Source: Geothermovivens sp964644845 (GTDB lineage Bacteria; Zhuqueibacterota; Zhuqueibacteria; Oleimicrobiales; Geothermoviventaceae). Taken from it: a stretch of 61,042 nt of DNA. The translations under genes and the position numbers were made by a program. Under the pieces are notes generated by a model. That model had not been told where the DNA came from and searched no databases. It worked only from the letters and a program-made list of their open reading frames with translations. The stretch spans positions 1 to 61,042 of the forward strand of contig CAZXXS010000106.1 in NCBI GenBank assembly GCA_964644845.1, in the 5' to 3' direction. Below are positions 28,353-37,111 of the stretch, piece by piece (position 1 is the first letter of the stretch; every line of letters starts with the position of its first letter).

Positions 28353-31300
28353 TTAGAACGAGAACTCCAGACCGGCCCAGATTGTCCGGGGCTCACCGTA
28401 CAGGAGGCGGCCGTAGATGTCCGTGGGCTGGCGGTACACACCTTCGGGGTAGTGTTCGTCGCCCGTGTTCGGCTTGAGGTCGGGACCCAGCTCCCACAGG
28501 GTCTGATCCTTGCCGCCCAGGAAGGGTGTGTTGGCGTACCCAAGGATGTTCTCCCGGTTCAACACATTCCGTACTTCACCAAACAGATTCGCACGGAAGT
28601 GCCCACCGAACCGGAATTCTTTAGAGATCCGCAGATTCCACTGCCAGGTCCAGGGCGCCTGACCCAGTTTCCGGCTGATTGTGAAATACGGATCGTTGTT
28701 CACGTTCTCCGTCAGCTGATAGTAGAACCCGCTGGCGGCTTCAATCACGTTGGTCCAGTTCACACCGTAGGGCAGGAACAACATGATCGTACCAGCAAAG
28801 CGATGCGGCCGATCGTAGCCACCGCTCACCACATTGCCAGCACCCGATCGCATCAACACATTGCGTTCGTAGTAGTTGTACTGGTCGATCATGTTCCAGG
28901 GCAGATGGGCCATCTTGGCGCTGTCCACCTTGGTGTTGTAAGCCGTACGGATGGCGCTTCCGGCGCTCACCGGCACCGGCTCCTTGATGTAGGAGTAAGC
29001 GTAGCTCAGCCGCAGACTGGACCACTTGCCCGGGCGCTTCACAACGGTAACCTCGATGCCTCGAGAATCTGCGTAACCCCAGTTGTGGTAGAAACGCATG
29101 CCCGGACCCTTGTAAGGAGTCAGCTGGAAGGAGAGTTTGCGGTAGTTTTCGACGTCCCGGTAGTAGCCGGTGATGTCGATGCCGATCATGTCGCTGATGG
29201 CGTACTGGAGGCCCATTTCGTAGGCCGTCGCCCGCACAGCATCCTGCTCAGGCCACACCGTGTCGATGTTCGGCGAAGAAGCGTACTTGCCGAAATTGAT
29301 CCACTGGTACAGCGTGGCGAAGTTCGGGTACTGGAATAGCTGGCCAAAACTGTAGTGCATGGCCATTTTGTCGGACACCGGGTGCGACACGCCGATTCTG
29401 GGGCTGAAGTAGAACTTCCACGGGACCTTTTCGCCCCAGGCCGGTTTCAGTTCCACCAGATCACCCCAATCGTCCGCGATGTAATCGAACGGGTGGAAAT
29501 CGTTCTTGAAGCGGTAGGTGTCCGTGTAGTACCCGTCCATACGCAGACCGATGTTGATGATCAGGCCCGAATACTCGATGCGGTCCTGAATGTACGCGGC
29601 CACTTCCATCGGGTTGAAGTCGAAGTAGTCTACCCAGAACCTGGAGTACGGGTACTTGACACCGGCACCACCCAAAGGCGATTCGATGTGCCGACGGCTC
29701 ACGCTGTGGTAACGGAAGAGCACACCAGCCTTGACCTGATGGTTGTAGGTCACCTGGCTGGTAATGTCGGCCTTCAACGACGTTGTGTTCCGTTTGGTGT
29801 ACGAGTACAGCGGCGTCGGGTAAGCCGAGCGGTACCAGCCGTCTTGGCCAGCGAATTTCAGCTTTGCGTCGTTGATGCCCGACTCGGGATCCGTTTCGGA
29901 GTAGAAGAACACCCGGTAGTTCGGATCGCCGAAGTGGCCGTACACGTAGCCATCCGCCGAGCCGCGCTTAATGTAACTACGCACCTTCTTGATGCTGCCG
30001 TCTTCGTTGTACAGCGTGTCGTATTTCAGCGTGCCACCGACGTATTTCAGAAAGTCGTCGCGGCTGTCGAAAGTGATGAAGTCACCCTTTTCGTCCAATT
30101 CACACATGCCGTCGCCGTCGTCATCCGGGTAACCAATCCAGGAGCTCTTGTTCGCCTGGCTCAGCACAACCTCGTAGAACGTGCGCGGCGACAGCGTGTG
30201 CGTCCACTTCAGGTACCCCACCAGACCCAGATCCTTGTACCGCGGGGCACCTTCCATGTAGTATTTCCACTTTGGGTTGTACTTCCAGTTCACGAAGTTG
30301 AACAGCTTACCGCCGTCCGTGATCTGCAAGAAACCGGTTACTTTCTTGCTCGGACTGAAGTTGTAGTGGACCTTGCCACTCAGCGTGATGTGGTCCTCCA
30401 CCTCGAAGGGCAAACCACTCATGTAGCGGTTGAAGCCCGCGGTGATGAAGAAACCGCCCTTGTCCGTGAAAGGCAGCGGACCACTCAAATTGGCTTCGAT
30501 GTCAAAAGGACGACCAATGCCGGTGGAATCCGTCGGGTCGTAGTAGTAGCGATCCTTGGCGATCTCCGGCGTCCAGGTCATCAAGCGAGCCTTGCGCGCA
30601 GCAGCAGCATCGCCCTGGTCAGCAGCAGCCTGGTAGCGTTTCCGCTCCGTGTCGTAGCCGTAGAAAGTCTCCGTTTCTCCCGGGAATTTGTAGTCCCAGT
30701 AGATGTTGCTGCCAACGTTCTGGATGCCACTTGTCACCAGAGAACGCGCGAAGATTTTCCCCGAGTAGGTCTTGCCGCCCTCTTTCGTCACCAGGTTCAC
30801 GATACCGGCCGTGGCGGAGGGGTACTCAGCCGTGAAGATTCCGGCGTAAACATCGAGCTCCTGTACCTGGCTCTGATTCACACGCACGGTCATGGCCTCT
30901 TTGGCCTCCGATTCACGGTAGGCCGTGTAGGCATGGCCAACTTCGCCACCGAACGCGCCCGTACCGGCCGAGTAGTACGTGTCCGTCACGTCGACACCGT
31001 CGATCACGTAGCGGGTCTCGTACTTCTGACCACCACGGATGTAACCGCGAAAATTGCTGGCCGTCGTCTCGACGATGTCCATCACACCCGCGACCGGAAG
31101 CGTGTTGTTCAGTTCCTCGACACCCACCACCGACTTGCTGTGGGTTAGCGTTTTTTCCACCAGCGGCCGCTGAGCGACCACTGTGACCGCCTCACCCTCG
31201 ATGACCGTGGGTTCGAGAGAGAAATTCACTTCCGCGGTCGCGTCAACCTCCACGCGGACACCTGTCTTCGTGACGCTGCGGTAACCGATGTACCGCGCCT

Positions 31301-31544
31301 GCAGCGAGTACGTGCCAGGTGGTACGTTCAAGATGAAGTACCGTCCCTGCTCGTCTGTGCTGGCACCCATCTGGGTTCCAACGATGACGATGTTCACTCC
31401 CGGCAGCGGTTCACCCGTTCGGGCGTCCTTGACAGTCCCCGCAATCTTGCCGCGTGTGCCAGCCACGGCACCGCCTACAAGAATGCCGAAGACGAGAATT
31501 CCGACCGCTGCGGCGAACCAGCGTCTCTTGACCGCCTTGACCAT
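28353..31544 (-). CDS. TonB-dependent receptor with N-terminal CarboxypepD_reg-like domain
   Basis: A 1063-residue outer-membrane receptor. ATG 31544 is chosen because GGGAGGAG lies at good distance and the signal peptide (KRRWFAAAVGILVFGILVGGAVAG) follows directly; the frame is open upstream. Domains: carboxypeptidase-regulatory-like domain at about 30-110 ('IAGTVKDARTGEPLPGVNIVI ... PPGTYSLQARYIGY'), a plug at about 115-260 ('YVIDGVDVTD', 'QELDVYAGIFTAEYPSATAGIVNLVTKEGG') and a 22-strand-type barrel ending in Phe (WAGLEFSF). Such receptors import large solutes with energy from TonB-ExbBD. It is the first gene of a cassette with a secreted protein and a PorV-like barrel. The substrate is not evident. 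Confidence 0.93.
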   Translation of the reverse strand: MVKAVKRRWFAAAVGILVFGILVGGAVAGTRGKIAGTVKDARTGEPLPGVNIVIVGTQMGASTDEQGRYFILNVPPGTYSLQARYIGYRSVTKTGVRVEVDATAEVNFSLEPTVIEGEAVTVVAQRPLVEKTLTHSKSVVGVEELNNTLPVAGVMDIVETTASNFRGYIRGGQKYETRYVIDGVDVTDTYYSAGTGAFGGEVGHAYTAYRESEAKEAMTVRVNQSQVQELDVYAGIFTAEYPSATAGIVNLVTKEGGKTYSGKIFARSLVTSGIQNVGSNIYWDYKFPGETETFYGYDTERKRYQAAADQGDAAAARKARLMTWTPEIAKDRYYYDPTDSTGIGRPFDIEANLSGPLPFTDKGGFFITAGFNRYMSGLPFEVEDHITLSGKVHYNFSPSKKVTGFLQITDGGKLFNFVNWKYNPKWKYYMEGAPRYKDLGLVGYLKWTHTLSPRTFYEVVLSQANKSSWIGYPDDDGDGMCELDEKGDFITFDSRDDFLKYVGGTLKYDTLYNEDGSIKKVRSYIKRGSADGYVYGHFGDPNYRVFFYSETDPESGINDAKLKFAGQDGWYRSAYPTPLYSYTKRNTTSLKADITSQVTYNHQVKAGVLFRYHSVSRRHIESPLGGAGVKYPYSRFWVDYFDFNPMEVAAYIQDRIEYSGLIINIGLRMDGYYTDTYRFKNDFHPFDYIADDWGDLVELKPAWGEKVPWKFYFSPRIGVSHPVSDKMAMHYSFGQLFQYPNFATLYQWINFGKYASSPNIDTVWPEQDAVRATAYEMGLQYAISDMIGIDITGYYRDVENYRKLSFQLTPYKGPGMRFYHNWGYADSRGIEVTVVKRPGKWSSLRLSYAYSYIKEPVPVSAGSAIRTAYNTKVDSAKMAHLPWNMIDQYNYYERNVLMRSGAGNVVSGGYDRPHRFAGTIMLFLPYGVNWTNVIEAASGFYYQLTENVNNDPYFTISRKLGQAPWTWQWNLRISKEFRFGGHFRANLFGEVRNVLNRENILGYANTPFLGGKDQTLWELGPDLKPNTGDEHYPEGVYRQPTDIYGRLLYGEPRTIWAGLEFSF

Positions 31545-31610
31545 GTCGTTTCTCCTCCCTAAAGTCAACTTCCCACGAGACTGACAAACACAAAACAATG
31601 GGCTTGCTAC

Positions 31611-31620
31611 CACCTCCTTT
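31611..31620 (-). promoter_or_regulatory. Orphan Shine-Dalgarno-like site in the TonB leader
   Basis: On the minus strand the sequence AAAGGAGGTG, a perfect match to the 16S anti-Shine-Dalgarno, lies about 67 bases before the receptor's ATG and stronger than its real ribosome site. The only start it could serve (GTG beginning inside it) is too close. It may stabilise the mRNA as STAB-SD sites do, or mark an in-frame alternative start upstream. Confidence 0.35.
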
Positions 31621-31652
31621 CGCATTTCGAAGTCCGAATCCTCTCTGGGAAA

Positions 31653-31688
31653 TAAAAAACGCACGCTCAGCCTAGGCGCTGAGGTGCG
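31653..31688 (-). terminator. Intrinsic terminator inside the TonB leader (attenuator candidate)
   Basis: Minus strand: CGCAC-CTCAGC / GCTGAG-GTGCG stem (11 pairs, one bulged base) over a short loop at 31660-31688, followed by TTTTTT (31654-31659). It lies between the promoter at 31815-31843 and the receptor's start at 31544, so most transcripts would have to read through it to express the cassette. The stop codon of a short ORF ends at its base. Confidence 0.75.
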
Positions 31689-31760
31689 CTACTCTACCGC
31701 TCGAGTCTTAAACGAATACCAAAACGCTGAAAACCAAGAATTCTCTCTCAGGAAAAGCAT
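31689..31760 (-). CDS. Possible 23-residue aromatic-rich leader peptide
   Basis: ATG at 31760 to TAG at 31689. The peptide contains the run NSWFSAFWYSF: four Phe, two Trp and one Tyr in 23 residues. The stop codon abuts the terminator hairpin, as in transcription-attenuation leaders. The ribosome site is poor (GGGTGG). A CTGAG inside the ORF (near 31747-31751) could pair with CTCAG of the terminator's first arm, giving a weak alternative fold. It could also be a chance ORF. Confidence 0.3.
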   Translation of the reverse strand: MLFLRENSWFSAFWYSFKTRAVE

Positions 31761-31814
31761 CGACCCACCCTACTTGGCTTCACAGCAAGCACCCGCTTCC
31801 CCCCTGCTTTGTAA

Positions 31815-31843
31815 AACATAGCTAAAGACCGTTAAAATGTCAA
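31815..31843 (-). promoter_or_regulatory. Sigma-70-type promoter of the TonB/PorV cassette
   Basis: Minus strand: perfect -35 TTGACA (31838-31843), 17-base spacer, -10 TATGTT (31815-31820). The predicted start of transcription near 31807 gives a leader of about 260 bases before the receptor gene. Confidence 0.75.
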
Positions 31844-32397
31844 GAGAAAAGTGATCGAAACGCAAAAAACTGATCCTGTTTACAGCTTCCCCCTTTTTCT
31901 CACCCCCGAAATCCCTTCTCTTCCCTGAACACCTGCCCAGCCTACGGAGGCCCCCCCAGCTCAGGATATTCCCCGTCCGCTTTCGAACCTCGCCTTCCTT
32001 CCGGCACCCTGAGAAAGCTTTCCACGGGTGCTCTCATCTGTGCGCAGGACGCGTTTCAGAAGGGCTGCAATGGGATATGCCGCTTTCGGCTGTCCCTTTC
32101 CAGACAAATCGAAAAACAGAGCAACTGACCAGGAACGAAGCGGCGCCATCCACATCCGAACTCCACCGCGCCTTGGCTCCTCGCTCGCAAAAGTCACGCG
32201 CGCTCACGGTACGCTTGCGAAAATCCACGAGGCCATTTTGACTTTGGCAGGCCAACTGGCCCCGTACACACCGCCGCACCTTCTTGCCCGGACTGCCCAG
32301 CGGAGGCGAAGCAAACCGTTCCCGGCAGGACGCACGGCTCCCCTTTGCTTCGGCCGGAAGCCCGCCGCCAAGTCGGCGCCTCCCCGACCCCAGCCCT
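31844..32397. other. 0.55-kb gap, no gene seen
   Basis: Between the TonB-cassette promoter and the 3' end of the corrinoid-protein gene. It is AT-rich near 31850-31880, then C-rich. No ORF here has a ribosome site or known motif, and no T-tailed hairpin is seen after the corrinoid gene. Confidence 0.5.
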
Positions 32398-33039
32398 TCA
32401 GTTAAGGTTCAGCAGAGCTTTTGCCACCTCCACAGCCGTGGCGGCATCGGGAGCGTAACCATCTGCCCCAATCTCTTCCGCGTAAGACTGGGTAACCGGG
32501 GCACCGCCCACGATTACTTTAACCCGGTCGCGCACACCCTTCTTTTCCAGCGCCTCGATCACGGACTTCATGTTTAACATCGTCGTAGTCAACAGCGCCG
32601 ACATGCCAACCAGGTGAGGCGCACCGCTCTCGATGGCCTGCAGGAACTTATCGGGTCCGGCGTCGACACCAAGGTCAATCACCTCGAACCCAGCCCCTTC
32701 CATCATCATCGAGACCAGGTTTTTCCCAATGTCATGGAGATCCCCCTTGACTGTGCCAATCACCAGCTTCGCCACGGGCTTGACACCCGTTTCGGCGAGT
32801 CTTGGCCGCAGCACCTTCAGCCCAGCTTTCATCGCCCGCGCCGCGATCAAGACCTCCGGTACGTAGTACTCGTTGTTTTTGAATTTCTCACCAACCACGT
32901 TCATCCCAGCGATCAGCCCCTCGTTCAGAACTTTGCTGGGTTCCAGGCCCTCTTCTTCGAGTGCTTTGTGGGTCAACTCTTCAGCTTTCTGAGCTTGTCC
33001 CAGGATGATAGCCTCTGCCAGTTCTTTCAACACGTCCAT
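32398..33039 (-). CDS. Corrinoid (methyltransferase) protein, B12-binding
   Basis: A 213-residue protein of the MtaC/MtbC/MttC type. Residues 1-90 form the helical cap ('GLIAGMNVVGEKFKNNEYYVPEVLIAARAM' region) and 90-213 the Rossmann B12 domain with the cobalt-ligand motif DLHDIG (Asp100, His102, Gly105), 'GMSALLTTTM' and 'VIVGGAPVTQ'. Such proteins carry a methyl group on cobalamin between a substrate-specific methyltransferase and a second one. No methyltransferase partner lies in the window. It ends a four-gene operon with a sugar epimerase, a Gfo/Idh oxidoreductase and a GWxTD protein, an uncommon setting; demethylation of a methylated sugar is one guess. Confidence 0.93.
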   Translation of the reverse strand: MDVLKELAEAIILGQAQKAEELTHKALEEEGLEPSKVLNEGLIAGMNVVGEKFKNNEYYVPEVLIAARAMKAGLKVLRPRLAETGVKPVAKLVIGTVKGDLHDIGKNLVSMMMEGAGFEVIDLGVDAGPDKFLQAIESGAPHLVGMSALLTTTMLNMKSVIEALEKKGVRDRVKVIVGGAPVTQSYAEEIGADGYAPDAATAVEVAKALLNLN

Positions 33040-33081
33040 CTCCGCCTCCGCCTTTGGTTCCAGTCTGATCTGGCAACCAGT

Positions 33082-34569
33082 TCAACGTGGGATGTACCGT
33101 TGCCAGTTGTAGTCCCTCAGCTCACCTCTGGCCGTTGAGTGAATTAGCTCGAACTCTCCATTGTCCCGCCGGTCCACAAAGACAAAGATCACCCCTCCCT
33201 GCACGTGTTCGTACGTCCACACCTCGAAAGGCCGCGCGCTAATCCCTCCCGGTTCCCGGTCGACTTGGTCGGGCCAACCGTACCTAAGGAGCACACGACC
33301 ACGATCCGTTTTCCAACCCTCGTGTCCAGCGTAGGAAAAACGCTCGTTGGCGTACTCCAGCCGCTTCTGGTAGTCACGACGGGCCTCGTTCTCCGGCGTG
33401 CTCGGGTCGGGGTCCCGCCGTTTCCAGAACCCTTCCAAAAAGCGTCTTTTGCCGGCAAGGTCGAGCTTCGGGTAGACTGCCAGCTCTTCCTTCGTGGCAA
33501 TGTACTTCAATCTTGCGAACTCCCGATCCAGCTCTTCCTCCGAGGCCAACGCGTACGAACTTACCAGCCCGAGCGTTGGATTCACATTCCTTTTCGCCAC
33601 AGGAGCAGCCGGAACAGCACGGTGTACAACGAAGAACTGCCGCCCAGTGACTGCTTTTTCCCCACTCAAAAGGTCGGTCACGGTGACCTGCAGCAGGTAG
33701 GAACCCGTTGCGAAGTCGCGAACGTCAAGGCGCCCGTTCACGGCGCACGCACTACCACTCACAGTGTGTTCTTTTCCGGAATAAGACTCTACCTCGCGGC
33801 TCTGCTCGTCCAGCACAAGCAGATCCATCCTGTAATGACCCCGGCCATCTTTGTCGCCCCGCAGACCGTAGACCTCGGCGTAGTAGTACAGCCAGCTGGC
33901 CCCGGTACCGTACACCCGTGAGGCATTTGGTACTACCACGAGCCCGTTCCGCCAAAGCCGTCCTCCCCCGGAAGCATCGCGTCGAATCAACGAGGCGAGC
34001 AAGAGGTCCGACGCGACCAATTTTCCCACCGATCCGCTCGCGTCCACACGTACCGTGTCCTCCTTTGAGGAGGCTGAGCCAGCAAGCAGATCCCGCAGCT
34101 CCACACGCACGGTGTACCGACCCGGTGCAACCAGGAAGTGCTTCAAATCGACGAGCTTCTGCCCTCTTTTCACCTCAGTACGCCGTGCCACGGTGTCGGC
34201 AAAGCTGAGCCGGGACTCAACAAGCACTGAATCCTCTTTCAGAATCTGGATGATCGCTTCAGCCGCAGCAACGAAAGCTTGATCCGCGGCTTTGAACGTC
34301 AAACGACTCCGCTCCACGGCCAGCGCCACGTCGAGGAGATTCTGGCCGGTGGGGGTGCGAAAGCGGTAGAGATCCAGCCAGAACAAGGGTCTGGGCCCAG
34401 AAGTCGCCACACCCGTTCCCAAGCAGAAGTTCGTAAGGATCACCAGTGCAAGGGGCACCCAAGCATTCCGAAACCGCACCCTTCCGGTGCGGTTCTGCCG
34501 CTGGCGGCACGCTTCAGCATCTCTGCTGCACGCGATCACGGACCGGTTGTGGAACAACCACTCACGCAT
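33082..34569 (-). CDS. GWxTD domain-containing secreted protein
   Basis: A 495-residue protein from ATG 34569, which overlaps the stop of the upstream oxidoreductase (ATGCGTGA); a GTG three codons earlier is possible. A hydrophobic segment (WVPLALVILTNFCLGTGVA, about 37-55) should direct export. The middle is beta-rich. The last 150 residues carry the name motif 'EGWKTDRGRVLLRYGWPD' and 'FEVWTYEHVQGGVIFVFVDR', a domain widespread in FCB bacteria with unknown function. It lies in an operon of sugar enzymes, 42 bases before the corrinoid gene. Confidence 0.85.
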   Translation of the reverse strand: MREWLFHNRSVIACSRDAEACRQRQNRTGRVRFRNAWVPLALVILTNFCLGTGVATSGPRPLFWLDLYRFRTPTGQNLLDVALAVERSRLTFKAADQAFVAAAEAIIQILKEDSVLVESRLSFADTVARRTEVKRGQKLVDLKHFLVAPGRYTVRVELRDLLAGSASSKEDTVRVDASGSVGKLVASDLLLASLIRRDASGGGRLWRNGLVVVPNASRVYGTGASWLYYYAEVYGLRGDKDGRGHYRMDLLVLDEQSREVESYSGKEHTVSGSACAVNGRLDVRDFATGSYLLQVTVTDLLSGEKAVTGRQFFVVHRAVPAAPVAKRNVNPTLGLVSSYALASEEELDREFARLKYIATKEELAVYPKLDLAGKRRFLEGFWKRRDPDPSTPENEARRDYQKRLEYANERFSYAGHEGWKTDRGRVLLRYGWPDQVDREPGGISARPFEVWTYEHVQGGVIFVFVDRRDNGEFELIHSTARGELRDYNWQRYIPR

Positions 34570-35581
34570 CGACGTCACCCAGCAACTCGTCGAGGTTTAC
34601 TGGTCGTCCTTCTCGAGCCGAGATTTCAACGGCGTTCACAACAGCCAGCGCCTGCAGCGCACTGGCGGAATCGGTCTCGGGGTGCCCGCCTTCGCGCACA
34701 AGCCGTGCAAATTCCGCCAGCTGTTCGACGTGGGAGGCATCCATCTCGGCGCCAAGATCTCCCTTACTTTCGTACAAAACCTCCTCCCGGCCGTCCCGCT
34801 TCAACAGGCGAGTCTGCACCCCGTCCGTGTAGACGTTGCCTTCCGTCCCGTACACGGCCAGCGTAGCCCGAAAAGGTCCTAAGTAGTTCGAACCGATGTA
34901 CCCAAGTCGTGGCCCTTCAAAATGAAGGAGACCCGCCGTGTTGTCCACGTTCGCACCTTCAGGCAGAACCTGCTCAACGAATCCGAAAACCTGCGTCGGC
35001 CGGCCCAGGTACAACAGCTCGATGTCGATCAAGTGGATGCCAAGCTGGATGAGTGGTCCTGTGGGACAGCGCCCGCGGGCTCGCCAACTCGAAGGTTCCA
35101 CCTCGTAGGCTCCGTCACGAGAGAAGTTGCCTTCCACGCTAACGAGCTCCCCGATTTGCCCGTCCGAAATCGCTTGCTGGCAGGCTCGGAACGCTCGCAA
35201 TCGTCGGAAATTGTGCCCCACCATCAGGAGTTGGCCGGTTTCCTTCTCTACCCGGATCAATTCCTTGGCTTCGTCCACCGTGTTCGTAATGGGCTTGTCC
35301 ACAAAAACAGCTTTTCCGTGCAAGAGCCCGGCCTTTGCCTGTGGCAGATGTTGATCGTTCGGCGTCACGATTACAAGCGCGTCGATTCCCGGGTCCTCAA
35401 GCAGTCTTTCCAGGTTGGTTTCCACCGGCAACCCAAGCCGCGCTTCCACTTCTGCGGCTCTTTCCGGTCGGTAGTAGTAGGCCTTGATAATTTCGAAGCC
35501 ATCCACTTCGCGGCTCGCTTCAAGAAGCTTTTGACCGTACCCCCCCACACCCAGGAGTGCAGCCTTTACCGGCTCTCTCAT
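34562..35581 (-). CDS. Gfo/Idh/MocA family oxidoreductase
   Basis: A 339-residue NAD(P)-dependent dehydrogenase. ATG 35581 follows GAGGGGG and overlaps the previous stop by four bases (ATGA); the 80 residues that could be read upstream lie inside that gene. Rossmann motif 'LLGVGGYGQ' at the N-terminus, 'VFVDKPITNTVDEAKEL' with the conserved Lys of the [ED]KP motif near 95, and 'QLGIHLIDIELLYLG' with the catalytic-region His near 178. It probably oxidises a sugar or cyclitol handled by the epimerase encoded just upstream. It shares only family-level resemblance with the dehydrogenase at 11366-12511. Confidence 0.9.
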   Translation of the reverse strand: MREPVKAALLGVGGYGQKLLEASREVDGFEIIKAYYYRPERAAEVEARLGLPVETNLERLLEDPGIDALVIVTPNDQHLPQAKAGLLHGKAVFVDKPITNTVDEAKELIRVEKETGQLLMVGHNFRRLRAFRACQQAISDGQIGELVSVEGNFSRDGAYEVEPSSWRARGRCPTGPLIQLGIHLIDIELLYLGRPTQVFGFVEQVLPEGANVDNTAGLLHFEGPRLGYIGSNYLGPFRATLAVYGTEGNVYTDGVQTRLLKRDGREEVLYESKGDLGAEMDASHVEQLAEFARLVREGGHPETDSASALQALAVVNAVEISAREGRPVNLDELLGDVDA

Positions 35582-36381
35582 CGCAACCCCCTCAGAACTT
35601 GCTGCATCCTGTGCGCACACAGGCGGCTCATTTGCAGAAAAGGCTGAACATGCGTCTCCAGGGTCACATGGTGCAGGGGCCGATTTTCGGACAGAAGCGC
35701 CTGAAACTGGCCCGGGTAATCGATCTCGCCGTCGCCAAACGGCACACACTCGCACTCCCCGTTTTTCCGGCGGTAGTCTTTCACGTGCACATTTACGACG
35801 TACTCTTTGATGTGCTGCCACCCCTCGGGGAATGGTCTCTCACCGCTGCAGAAGGCGTTGCCGAGGTCCCAGTTGGCGCGCAGAAACGGACTGTTGACCT
35901 CTGCAAGGATCGAAGCAGTGTGTTCACCTGTGTCACACCAATGGTCCGGTTCGTTTTCCACTGCCACGACAAAACCTGCCCGCTCAGCCATTCGGGCTAC
36001 GTCGCCGAAATGTTCGATCACAGCCTGGCGATTCTCTGCAGGCTCGTTCGCGTAGTGAGAGAAACCGAACACGATGATCAGGCGTGTTCCAAGGAGTTCC
36101 GCCAAACGGAAGGTCTCGGGCAGGATTTCCTCTTTTTCGAGGCGCACAAGTTCGGGGTCTTCAAGCGAGATCTTGAACACCCCTGGCGAGAGAGCCGCAA
36201 TCCGGACGCCTTCACGCTCAACAGCGCGACGCACGGACTGGATTTCGTCGTCATCCACGCGCGGTACGCGGCCGGTTCTCAGCGTGCGGATCTCGTAATC
36301 CCAAATCCCCCAGGTTTTGCCGTGTCGTACCGCCAGTGGGAAATCGGGCAGAATTTCGTCCGAAACGATCCCAAGCCTCAC
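35578..36381 (-). CDS. Xylose-isomerase-like TIM-barrel sugar epimerase
   Basis: A 267-residue cytoplasmic protein starting at GTG 36381 after GGAGG. The barrel motifs are 'IAALSPGVFK', 'VAVENEPDHWCDTG' (metal ligand Glu), 'RANWDLGNAFCSGE' (Asp), 'VVNVHVKDYRR' (His) and 'HVTLETHVQP' (Glu). It is the first gene of an overlapping operon with a Gfo/Idh oxidoreductase, a GWxTD protein and a corrinoid protein. Its function is probably isomerisation or elimination on a keto sugar, not assignable further. Confidence 0.87.
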   Translation of the reverse strand: MRLGIVSDEILPDFPLAVRHGKTWGIWDYEIRTLRTGRVPRVDDDEIQSVRRAVEREGVRIAALSPGVFKISLEDPELVRLEKEEILPETFRLAELLGTRLIIVFGFSHYANEPAENRQAVIEHFGDVARMAERAGFVVAVENEPDHWCDTGEHTASILAEVNSPFLRANWDLGNAFCSGERPFPEGWQHIKEYVVNVHVKDYRRKNGECECVPFGDGEIDYPGQFQALLSENRPLHHVTLETHVQPFLQMSRLCAHRMQQVLRGLR

Positions 36382-36462
36382 GTCGTCCTCCGTTCCGTTC
36401 TTGGTGAGCTGCCAACGACGTGACTCCCTGAGTGGCTGGACCTCGCTCCCACCTCAGCGCCA

Positions 36463-36503
36463 AAGTTACGATTTCTAAGTCCAAACGCAAGCACTTATGC
36501 TTG
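36463..36503 (-). promoter_or_regulatory. Weak promoter candidate with adjoining inverted repeat
   Basis: Minus strand TTGCGT (36485-36490), 16 bases, TAACTT (36463-36468), the same -10 as the other sugar operon. The inverted repeat CAAGCA-N4-TGCTTG (36488-36503) overlaps the -35 and could be an operator. It lies 80-120 bases before the epimerase start. Confidence 0.3.
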
Positions 36504-37111
36504 GCGCGTGCAAATTTTTACATCTTCCGCGCCGTGAAGAGCGGCCACGCTTGCCAGCGGCACTTCACAACAGCTCGAAGACTTGGGGGCAGGGGGTCGA
36601 AAGAGGCCGTAAAGGGAAGTGACGACTGGCGGGTGGTTGGCAATGGCCAGTCAGCCGTCAGCAATCAGCGGGTACCAGTCGGGCAGCAGTCCGTCGGCAA
36701 CGGATACGAGGCAATTCGAGCGGAACAACAACGACACCTTCCACTGGCTACTTCCTTTCGCGCGAAGCAGCGCAGGACCCCGCAAGGGGCTGCACCCAAT
36801 CCAGTTTTGCCTTTTTCGCGTGGATCGTGGGGAGCGTGGCGATGTCGTCGCAATGCCGCGAAGGATTGCAACAGGGTTGAGTTAGGAGCCAACGTCTGGA
36901 AACGGCCAACGTCACCCTCGCACTGGCAGGCGTGATGCAAACCGCGGGATGTCCCCCCTCAATCCGTACCGTCCGCGCGAGAAACGGACTCCGCCCGCGC
37001 GTGTGAATCGGTCACAGGTTGCTCCTCACCCGGCGATGCCTGCACTCTGCTACTACCCCCCGGAGCTGGGTCTCTTTTGTCGGCACCCACGGGCCCAACC
37101 AGCGCGGGCAG
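36504..37111. other. 0.6-kb gap, no gene seen
   Basis: Between the epimerase operon's upstream region and the 3' end of leuS. Open frames are short and lack ribosome sites. A stretch near 36640-36680 repeats 'cag' and 'tcagc' motifs (GGCCAGTCAGCCGTCAGCAATCAGC-like) without clear meaning. No hairpin with a T-run is seen after leuS. Confidence 0.45.

Noticed and set aside
31690..31807. A known riboswitch (TPP, cobalamin, SAM) in the TonB leader
   Set aside because: A CTGAGA string suggested TPP, but the second conserved TPP half is missing. The cobalamin and SAM core sequences are also absent.
34562..35821. A 419-residue reading of the Gfo/Idh gene
   Set aside because: The extra 80 residues lie in another frame inside the epimerase gene. 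The ATG at 35581 has GAGGGGG and a classical ATGA overlap.
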